In this document: positions 53,273 to 61,900 of the stretch, piece after piece
Numbering within the stretch: the stretch's first letter is position 1
How the letters are laid out: the number at the start of each line of letters is the position of its first letter
From: Faecalibacterium prausnitzii
GTDB lineage: Bacteria > Bacillota > Clostridia > Oscillospirales > Ruminococcaceae
Reading direction: 5' to 3'
Length of the DNA stretch: 64,000 nucleotides
Assembly (NCBI RefSeq): GCF_003287495.1
Contig: NZ_PRLE01000001.1
Span: forward strand, 124,001 to 188,000
Program-made: the position numbers and the translations under genes
The notes under the pieces: model-generated
Database searches by the model: none
What the model was told of the DNA's origin: nothing
Seen by the model: only the letters and a program-made list of their open reading frames with translations

Positions 53273-53809
53273 TTATAGGATCGTAAAATCGTATCGGTCC
53301 TGGCTGCTCTGGGTGCTGAGCTCTTCTTCCGGTTCGGTATCCGCTGCCGGGTCTACTGCCACCCAGAGCCGCGTGTTTCTGGGCGGTTCGCTGCCGTCAA
53401 AGGAAACGCCCACTTTCTCCCGCAGCTTTGCGTTCATCTCGTCCTCGGTGTAGTACTGGTCGTCGTTCACAAGGTCGCTGACCTTGGTGGGCACAAACAG
53501 GTCTACGCCCTTTCCGTCCTGGATGTTCTGCTCCGCGCCGTTCACACAGATTTTTTCCAGTACGTTCTCCTGGTATCCCGCGTCGTTTTCCAGCTGCCCC
53601 ACCCGAGTGGGCACAGGGATGTCCACCGTCTTGTTCTCATCCGGCGTCAGGAGCTGACCGTTCACTTTCAGCCGTTCCAGCACATTGGCCTGCCCTCCGG
53701 CCTCTTCCAGCGCCCCGATCTGCTGTGTCAGTTCCCCAGTCACCTGATTAAATTTCTCCCCCAGCGCCCGCAGCTGGCTCAGTTTTGCTAAAATCACTTC
53801 ATCTGCCAT
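53273..53809 (-). CDS. Tail/baseplate-type protein with repeated VNG units
   Basis: A 178-residue protein. After a helical start (LSQLRALGEKFNQVTGELTQQIGALEEAGG) come two tandem units: VLERLKVNGQLLTPDENKTVDIPVPTRVGQLENDAGY and VLEKICVNGAEQNIQDGKGVDLFVPTKVSDLVNDDQY. It ends PPRNTRLWVAVDP...DRYDFTIL. Such units form tail-fibre shafts in phages. It overlaps the upstream gene by 11 bases. Confidence 0.75.
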   Translation of the reverse strand: MADEVILAKLSQLRALGEKFNQVTGELTQQIGALEEAGGQANVLERLKVNGQLLTPDENKTVDIPVPTRVGQLENDAGYQENVLEKICVNGAEQNIQDGKGVDLFVPTKVSDLVNDDQYYTEDEMNAKLREKVGVSFDGSEPPRNTRLWVAVDPAADTEPEEELSTQSSQDRYDFTIL

Positions 53810-55145
53810 GGAACAGCGCCTCCATCATATCCTCAAACTCTTCGTCCGTCGCTGCCCGCGTCGAGATGCCGCCGCCGCTGTCCACGTCCATGCCATCGCC
53901 GATTTTCACAAGGCCCAGCTCTGTCCGTGTCGCCGGGCGGTTCACCGGCTCTTCTTTCCGCAGCAGCATCAGGATCACGTCAATGTTCGCCTCCGGCTGC
54001 CGCACCGCGTAGAACCGCACAAACCCGTCGTAGGTCTCCACCACGCTGGCCAGCCCCGCCGGGGTGGCCGCTTCAAAGTTTTCCAGCCCCGTCGTCGCCA
54101 GTGGGGTCAGCGTGGCCAGACACCCTGCCACCGGTACGTCGCAGCAGTAGCGGTTCGGCCCCACCGGGGCCTCCATCTGCTTCCAATCCGTCACCGGCAG
54201 GGTCAGCTCATAGCTCAGGGTGCCCACGCCAAACAGCGTCAGCACCAGGTCAATATCTGCTGTGGGCACCCGCATGGCAAACAGCCGCAGCGCTCCGTTC
54301 CGTGTCTCCACAGCGTTGGCCACACCCGCTGCCACCGCCGCCGCATAGCTTTCCAGCCCCGTGGCTGCAAAGGGCGAAAACTGGTCTGTCAGTTCTTCCA
54401 CCGGGATGTCGCAGGAGTAGTGATAAGGCCCCCGGGCTGGGTCCAGCGGCTTCCAGTCTGCCTGCACCGCCGTCAGGTCGTAGGTTTTCAGGTATCCGCC
54501 GCTGTAGTCTTTCTTGGCGTTCGCAATGGCATCCTTGGCGCTCTCGCTGTACTTTTTGGCGGCATTCTCGCTGGCCGCACTTTTCTCAGCACTGACTGCG
54601 CTCTCTTCCGCACTGGCTTTGGCCCGCTGTGCCGCGTCCTTGCTCTCCGCCGCGCTGTCTGCCGCAGCGCCGGCACTGGCCGCGGCTGTTTCTTCGCTGG
54701 CCTTGGCCTCAGCAGCGCTCTTCCGGGCGTTCTTGGCATCTCCCCGGATGGTCTCCACAAACTTCTCGTACATGGATTGCGGGATGTCTTCCTCGCCCGT
54801 GGTCTCCAGTGTCTCGTAGCACTCGTATCTGGCCGGTTTCGTCATAGCCCGGTATCCGTCCCCGCCAATGGCCGAGAGCATCCACAGGCCCCTCTTTTCC
54901 GCCGTCCAGTTCTTGGTCACCGGGGCGCTGTTCTCATAGTCCAGTACCTGCGGTGTGGGCAGGGCCCCGCTCATCCGCTGCACATGCAGCGTCACAGCGC
55001 AGTCTTCCCACTCTTTCGGCAGCTCAAACCGCAGCCGGTCCACCTGCGCCGAGCCAATGCCGCCCAGGTACAGCGTCTCCGGGTTCGCCCGGAACGTCGA
55101 GCCGTTGTCCTGCAATTTTCGGATTTTGATTACCACTTCGCTCAT
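53799..55145 (-). CDS. Tail/baseplate upper-part protein with duplicated domain
   Basis: A 448-residue protein. Its N-terminus (about 1-125) is a beta-rich domain typical of BppU-type baseplate proteins (VVIKIRKLQDNGSTFRANPETLYLGGIGSAQVDRLRFELP). A long alanine- and serine-rich helical stretch (about 138-200) follows. Then two copies of an 80-residue domain appear, DWKPLDPARGPYHYSCDIPV... and DWKQMEAPVGPNRYCCDVPV..., each ending with an ADIDLVLTLF- or ANIDVILMLL-type segment. The ATG at 55145 has AAGGAAG before it; the longer frame is not plausible. Confidence 0.8.
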   Translation of the reverse strand: MSEVVIKIRKLQDNGSTFRANPETLYLGGIGSAQVDRLRFELPKEWEDCAVTLHVQRMSGALPTPQVLDYENSAPVTKNWTAEKRGLWMLSAIGGDGYRAMTKPARYECYETLETTGEEDIPQSMYEKFVETIRGDAKNARKSAAEAKASEETAAASAGAAADSAAESKDAAQRAKASAEESAVSAEKSAASENAAKKYSESAKDAIANAKKDYSGGYLKTYDLTAVQADWKPLDPARGPYHYSCDIPVEELTDQFSPFAATGLESYAAAVAAGVANAVETRNGALRLFAMRVPTADIDLVLTLFGVGTLSYELTLPVTDWKQMEAPVGPNRYCCDVPVAGCLATLTPLATTGLENFEAATPAGLASVVETYDGFVRFYAVRQPEANIDVILMLLRKEEPVNRPATRTELGLVKIGDGMDVDSGGGISTRAATDEEFEDMMEALFHGR

Positions 55146-55257
55146 ATTTCTCTTCCTTAATTCCTGGCGCTCCCACAAATTTCTTCTTTCCCCCAGCCTA
55201 TCACACTTCTCCCCACAAAAATACTGCGGACATTTGCAAAATCCCCTCTGGCAGCAC

Positions 55258-55292
55258 AAAAGGGAGGCACCCCCGCCGGGTGCCTCCCTTTT
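55258..55292. terminator. Terminator between toxin-antitoxin genes and tail operon
   Basis: AAAAGGGAGGCACCC pairs with GGGTGCCTCCCTTTT, a perfect stem with A/T tails on both sides. It lies 12 bases after the toxin gene, so the tail genes must be read through or have a promoter that I could not identify. Confidence 0.88.
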
Positions 55293-55303
55293 CCTTGTGC
55301 ATT

Positions 55304-55570
55304 TTAGAACTGGTTCAGAATGTCGTGGTGTCCAATGTCCAGCAGCAGGATCAGCGTCTCACCATCGTAAGACCAAATCACCCGCACATCCATGTTCACG
55401 CTGAACTCAAACAGGTCACTCGTGCCCTGAATGCGCTTTGTCCGCAGTGAGGGGTAAAGCGGGTCCTGCATCAGCAGCTCCAGCTTTTTCTTGAGCTGTG
55501 CCTGCTCCGCCGCGTTCAGCTTCTTCACGTTTTTCAAAAACCGTTTGGTATATGTGATCCTGTATGCCAT
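55304..55570 (-). CDS. RelE/ParE-family toxin
   Basis: An 88-residue RelE/ParE superfamily protein: MAYRITYTKRFLKNVKKLNAAEQAQLKKKLELLMQDPLYPSLRTKRIQGTSDLFEFSVNMDVRVIWSYDGETLILLLDIGHHD. The RxKxxxG and ExxxxxxxRVIW pattern and the final DIGHHD are family typical. Toxins of this kind usually cleave mRNA at the ribosome. The ATG at 55570 overlaps the antitoxin stop, so the pair is coupled. Confidence 0.87.
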   Translation of the reverse strand: MAYRITYTKRFLKNVKKLNAAEQAQLKKKLELLMQDPLYPSLRTKRIQGTSDLFEFSVNMDVRVIWSYDGETLILLLDIGHHDILNQF

Positions 55571-55833
55571 CAACTCACACCATCCAGCATGTCAAACAGC
55601 GCATCCACAGAGTCAAATGTGGGCTGCTTCCCTGCTGCCACCCGGGCCTTTGCCTCGTCGATTTCTCCCCGCAGCTCCTCCAGATATTTCTTCGGGTACA
55701 CTGCCACCGGGATGATCTGGATCACGCCGTCCTTTTCCACCACATCCAGTTTGTCACCCTCGGCAAGGCCCAGGTGCTTCACGATGTCTTTCGGAATCGT
55801 GATCTGTGATTTGGTCCTCAGTTCGGTCAGCAT
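55570..55833 (-). CDS. AbrB/MazE-family antitoxin
   Basis: An 87-residue antitoxin. The N-terminal SpoVT/AbrB DNA-binding domain reads LTELRTKSQITIPKDIVKHLGLAEGDKLDVVEKDGVIQIIPV; the C-terminal part (YLEELRGEIDEAKARVAAGKQPTFDSVDALFDMLDG) is helical and would mask the toxin. It likely represses its own promoter, where GAAAGT/ACTTTC inverted repeats are visible. It lies between the giant protein and tail genes, read as an accessory insert. Confidence 0.87.
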   Translation of the reverse strand: MLTELRTKSQITIPKDIVKHLGLAEGDKLDVVEKDGVIQIIPVAVYPKKYLEELRGEIDEAKARVAAGKQPTFDSVDALFDMLDGVS

Positions 55834-55890
55834 TCTCATCCACTCCTTTGCGCGTTTTTGAAAGTTGGATTTTCTCACTTTCGTACTTTC

Positions 55891-55919
55891 ATTATACACG
55901 CTTCCCGTTCAAAATGCAA
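55891..55919 (-). promoter_or_regulatory. Promoter of the toxin-antitoxin pair
   Basis: Minus strand TTGCAT (55914-55919), 17 bases, TATAAT (55891-55896). Repeats of GAAAGT and ACTTTC between 55860 and 55890 overlap the start region and are good candidates for the antitoxin operator. The -35 overlaps the end of the giant gene's non-coding tail. Confidence 0.65.
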
Positions 55920-55923
55920 CTGT

Positions 55924-58900
55924 TCACCGCAGCCCTGCCCACTCGTCTGTGGTCTTTTTGGCCTGTTCCTCCTTTTTCTTGGCCTGCTTCACCCACTGCT
56001 CAAAGGTCTTTCTCTCGTACAGCTTGCCGCCGCTGTCGTCTTCCAGTTTCAGCAGCATGGCCTCCATCTGTGCCCTGTCGTGGTCATTGCCTGCCAGGTA
56101 CACCGGTTTCACCAGCTCTGTCACCTTGCTCTTTAAGCTGTCGGCTTCCTTGCCCGCAGTCATCAGGCGGTTGAGTTCGTCCTGTACGTCTTTCACCCGG
56201 CCAGAGTCCAGTGCGTCGGAAAGGTCATCGTACAGCCCGGCCCGGCCGCCTTTCAGTTGGGCGTTGGCTACGTCGGTGATGGCTCCGGTCACCAGGTCGA
56301 TCACCTGCTCCCGCTTGGCTGCATCGGCCTTATCTGTCCGGTCAATGCCCAGCGTCTCGTACAGTCCCAACACCATGTCCCGGGTCAGCTGCTGCCGGGT
56401 GGCATCGTCTCCGGCCACCTGCGCCTTGGCCGCTCTCTGGATGGTGCCGTCGTACTTTTTCATCCGGGTCTTGAGCTGGCTGTAAATGGTTTTGTCGTCC
56501 TTGCCCATGGCTTCCAACTTGGCCCGGGCAGCTGCCGCTTCCTCTGTGTCGCCATTCCGGATGGCGTTATAGAGGCGGTCATACTGGCCGGTGGCACTGG
56601 CAGGCAGCCCGTTCAGGCTGAGCTTTTCCCCTGCTTTCAGCCTCTTGGCATCCTCCCAATACCCCATGATGGCCTGCCGCATTTTCTCGGCATTTCCCAG
56701 CGGCACACCCAGCAGCTCAAAGCCGTACTCGAGTACGTCCATGCCGGCTTTCATCAGTTTCTGGTGGTACTTTTCCAGCTCCACCTCATCCATCTCGCTG
56801 GTGTCCCGTTTCACCAGGGTGATAAACTTCGAGACTGCCGCAAAGGTATCATTCACGGCACTGATGTTGGTGGCGCTCACCACATCGTAATCGGTGCCGT
56901 TCAAAGCATTGCCCACCAGCGTGTACAGCTCAGAACCAAACAGGAAGTTGCCCGCAAAACTCTCCGTGTAGAGGTCCAAAAAGCGCTTGCCCATACTGGC
57001 TGCCGTCACGTCGCCGTTTTCGTCCCGCTCCCGGTCCCAACGGTGGAGCAGGAAGTCCGCGCCAATTTTCATCAGGGCAAACACAGCCGTCTGGGTCAGC
57101 TGGCTGGCCACGGCCCGGTTCAGCTGCTTGCCCGCCCGGTCCAGTTCAGCCTTATTCGCTGCGCTGGCTTCTGCCTTATACCGGGCCCGCTGGGCGTTGT
57201 AGTCGCCCACCGCATCGGCCAGGATGCCGTAGTTCTGGAACCGCTGGGTCGTAAACATGGTCAGCGTCTTTGTGATCTCGTTGTCACTGCGCTGGATGCC
57301 TGCCCGCTGCATGGTGGTGTAGTTAGGCTGTGTCTCCTCAATGACTCTCTGGTACATCTTATTGACCGCATCCCAATAGGCATCATTGCGGTTGACCTTG
57401 GCCGCAGGGCCCGCGCTTTCACGGCCCACAAAATCCTTTGCGTCCTGCTCAGAGTTTCCCGTCCTGCCAAGGGCTCCCCTGTCAGGGGAGCTGTCGCCGT
57501 AGGCGACTGAGAGGTTAAACTCCTCTGCATGGTGCTCCACATATCGCTTTGCGCCCTCCCACAGAGCCGCCACCGTGATCTCGTCCATGCCGTTGATCCA
57601 GCCCGTCAGGATCTTGGGCAGCTTGTCCATGGCATTCTGGGCCAGGCCCTTGTCCACACCAATGGAGGCCAGTTCTCCCACCTGGGAGCCCCGCATCCGG
57701 TAGCGCAGCAGCGCATCCCCGTGCTGGCTGATTTCTGCTTCCACCATCTTCAAACGATTATCGGTCCAGCCTGCTTTGCTCATCAGCTTGTTCATTGGGT
57801 CAATATTTTTGAAGAATGGCACCACCGTTGCCATGGTATCTGCCCCCAGCACTGCGCCTGCCGTGGGCAGAGAGGCTGCCTGTGCAATGGCCACGCCCGG
57901 GTTCAGCGTCAGGATGGCTCCGGCATAGTTGCCCCGCAGCTTGCCCAGCCCCCGGCCAACGCCGTCCATCCGCTTCCGCTGGGTCGATTGCAGGTCGGTG
58001 AGCAGATAGTCGATGTAATCCACGGCCTCCCGGCCCCAGTGCTCTTTGATGATCTTGTTTTTCAGGATGCCAACGCCCTGGGCCGTCTCCACCTCGCTGT
58101 TCAAGATTTTCTGCACGTCCCGGATCGGCGCTGCCAGACCCGCGTAGGCCGCCGTATCCCGCAGGGAGCGCTGCACCACATTGTTGCACTCTTCCAACAG
58201 GATGGGCTGGCTGCTCTTCACACGGTTTTTCAAGAAGCCGCGCCCCTCGATGGTGGCATCCAGCTTCAAGCCCTCGATCTGGGTTGCCAGCTGGGTCTTG
58301 TCCACCGCAATGGGGTAATAGTTCTTTACGGTGGCCCGCTGGTAGCCCAGCAGCTTCATGCTGGTCTCGTTGATGAGATTGGTGGTGTACCGCCCAAAGA
58401 AGTCTTCCATGTCCTTGCACCATGCCCGGTCGTAATCGGTCATAGCCTTTTCGACGGTCTGCACAATGGTGTCCGCCATCGGGGTTCCGTCGGCGTTCAG
58501 CAGGCTGCCCAGCTGCACAGTCTGACCTTTCTGGTAGGCTGCCTCAATGTCTCCCTTGTGGTAGGCTTTTGCGTCCGGCAGGGTCAGGCCGCCTGCCAGC
58601 AGGTGGTTCCGGCTGTCCGCATTTTTCAGGTGCATGTGCAGGCTGCACAGCTGGGCGTGGGTCAGGGGCACCGCGGTGCCCTTGGTGTCTTTCAGTCCCA
58701 CGTCTACCAGCTCCGCGCCTGGGCCCGCAAACTGCTCCATGTTCTTCACGTTGGCTTTGCCCGTCACGTTGTCAAACAGGGCCGTTCCCTCCACCGTGAT
58801 CTGGGTCTGCTTCCGCTGGCCCTCGTTCAGGATGTCCGCCAGCTGCTCCATCTGGCCGTCCTTGGTATAGCCGCCCAGCATCCGGAACACCCGCTTGGCT

Positions 58901-61900
58901 CCCAGCATGTCCAGGTTGTACAGCGTCAGCGCTTTCTGCAGGCGGGGGCTTCCCGGCTCGTTGCCCTTGGCTGCCAGCACCTCGTGGGCCGTTCTCTGGG
59001 CAAAAGCGTCCACTTCCTTGGCCTTTTCCAGGCTCAGGGTCTTGTTGGCCGTCCGGATCACATGCAGCGTGCTGGCCGTGATGGCTTTCAGCATCCGCAT
59101 CTGGTCCACGGTCATGGGCAGGTATACCCGGTTTTCCGTCTCGTTGATCCGCTGCTGCAAACGGTCCTGCAAGGCCCGGGCCTTTTCGCTGTCTGGCAGG
59201 GCCCTGGCCTCGGCCATCTGTTTGTTCAGACGGTCCAGCTGTGCCTGCTTGGTCGCCGTCAGGTCCATTTCCAGTGTGTCGATCAGCTTCATCACACCGC
59301 TCTGCTCCCAGTCCACGCTCACACCACTGGCGCTGCCCTCGGTGCCCTGCGCCATCTTGATGCTGGTGCGCAGGGCTTCCAGACTCTGCACGGCCTTAAA
59401 GTTCATCACAGTCAGGTCGGCCAGCTTTGCCACCTCTGCCGCCTGCACGATGAGACTCTTCTGCACATACTTGCCCGGTGCAGGCCGCAGCACCATCTGG
59501 TTCAGCTGGGCCGCGTTCCGCTGGATGCTCCGCCGGAGCTCGTCTTTCTGGCGTCCCTCCCGGGCTTTCTGCACCCGCTTTTCCGCCAGTGCCTTGGCCA
59601 CGGCAATGTCCTCATCCCGCTGCTGCCGTGCCACCTCAATAGCAATTGCATTCTGCTGGGCCTGTTGCTGCTGCCAGGCTTCTGCCTTGCGCTGGTTCTC
59701 CTGCTCCCATTCCAGGATGTCGTTTTCCTGGAAAATGAGCTGCCGCTCGGCCCGGTCTGCCCGGCGCTGTTCCCCTGCCACCTGCCGGGCCAGCTCCGCA
59801 TTCTCCGCTTTCAGCTGTCGGCGCTCCAGGGCAATGTCGTCCAGCATCTGCCGCCGTTCCTCCCGCATCCGCTGCTTTTCGGCTTTCCATTCCCGGTCGT
59901 AGGTCTCCCGCAGCACTTCCAGCTTCTCGTTCAGGTCCCCGATGTTCGAGATGTCCACACCCAGCATGTCCAGGTTCTGGTCCAGCAGCCTCTCGGCTGC
60001 CCGGTTCTTCTGTTCCTGCCGGGCAAAGGCCTTTGCCTCGTCGCTCTGGGCAGCAGCCTTGCTGTTCTCGTACAGCCTCCGGTTAAACTCCCGGGTCTGC
60101 TCTCTCTGGACCCCTTTCAGGCTCTTGAGCACTTCGGCTGCTCGCTCCTCACTGCCTGCGGCCGCGGCAGCCACTTCCCGGTTGTGTTTCTGGATGCCAT
60201 TGAAGATGGTCTGCACGTCGGTCATCTCATTCAGGTTCATCACCTCGCCCAGCATCCGGCCCGCCAGCTCCACCTTGGCGTCCTCATACTCGGCCACGTC
60301 GGCAAAGCGGCTCATCATCTTGGGCTTGATGGCATCATGCACGTTCATCAGCACTTCCAGCCACTCGGTGCTTTCCATGCTGGCTGCATTCGCCACGCCT
60401 GCATTCTTGGCCGCCGTGCGGAACAGTGCCGCTGCACCGTCTTTCATGCCGCCCACGCTCCGGGTGTCGTTCACGATGCTCTCATACTGTTCCACCGGGT
60501 TGCCATCCCGGTATCCGGCCTCTCGCCGCAGCTGCACCCCGTGGCTCCTGGCGTCTTTCACCGCCGCGCCCCAGGTGCCGTACCGCCGGGCAAGCTCTGC
60601 CTCCGCCTGTCCGCCCTTGGCCACGGTATAGCTCAGGTCATGCAGTTCCGGGTACTGGTCCCACAGCTCTGTGTTGCGGTAGGTCGCATGGTCCAGCACC
60701 TCTCCTGCCAGCACTTCGGCCATGCTCTGGGCCTTTTGCATGTCGGCCCCGTCGGCTTTCAGGTACTCCACCAAAGGCCGCAGCTCCTTGGCAAACTCGC
60801 TGGAATGCAATTTGCCTTTGGCCCCGCTTCCATTGATGATCCGCAGCGCCATCCCCTCCAGGCTGTCGTCCGAGATCCGCACGCCCCGGGTGATTCCAAA
60901 GAAGTCCATCAGGGTCTTGAGGGAGGCGTCCCGCTCTGCAATAGCCCGGCTGGCCTGCCGCTGGGTGTTCTTCCGGGCGTCCTTGTCGGCGCTCTCTGCC
61001 ATCTGGAACCGGACGTTTGGCACCTTGTTCAGCAGCTCTGCCCGCTGGGCCTCGTCTCCGGCCTTGTACTGCTCCACGGCAATGCCGTGCCCTTTCAGGC
61101 TGTCCACCAGCGCCGCGCTGGCATTGTCCGGCAGGATCGCGGCTTTCACTTCTTCAAAGCCCACAGCCCGCTGGGGCTTTGCCTCAAAGTATCCGGTGGG
61201 GATGGCAGCCACGTCCTTGTACAGCTGCCGGATCAGCGCCGCCGTATCCTTGCTGATGCTGTAGCCCTCCTTGGCAAACGCCTTGCCAATGGCTGTGGTA
61301 GTCTGGCTGCCCTGCGCTGCCCGCAGCAGGATGTCGCCCAGGATTTCCCGTTCTTCAAAGCTGTTGCTCGTGTGGGACTCCGTCTCGCTGCGCAGCTTGC
61401 TGAGGATGGTCTCGATTTGGCCGTCTGCCTTTTCCAGCAGGGCTTTATACTCCTCCTCCGGCATCTGCTGCAAGCGTCCTTTGTCTGCCCGCACTTCGTC
61501 CAGGTTCTTATACTCCGCCGTGGCCGTGCTCATCAGGGTATTGGCCGAGAGTCCCCACGCGCCTTTTCCCCGGGCTTCCTCCTGGTTCATGGCTGCCACA
61601 AGGTTTTCCAGGGTGTAGGGGTTGTGCAGCTGGGCAAAACTGCGGCGGCTGCCCTGCTTGGTGTAGGGGTCCTTTCCGTTGTAGATACCCTTTTCTCCCA
61701 GAATCTTCTCCATTTTGGGCAGCAGCCAGGAGGCCACATCGGCGTCCGGTGCCTTTTCCCGCAGCTCCTGCTGCATGGCGTCAGTATCCTGCACCAGCTT
61801 GCCCGCAATTTCTTTGGTCGTTACATACTCGTATGCGTTTTCCAGCCGGGACCGCAGCATGGGCGCGATCAGCCGGGCCGCTTTGGCCTGTGCCTTTTCC

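Noticed and set aside
51754-55145. Diversity-generating retroelement acting on the tail genes
   Set aside because: No reverse transcriptase or template repeat is visible, and the tip similarity is by module duplication rather than adenine-specific variation.
50388-57514. Insertion sequence or autonomous transposon
   Set aside because: No transposase is in the window and copies are about 50 bases; at most they are non-autonomous palindromic elements.
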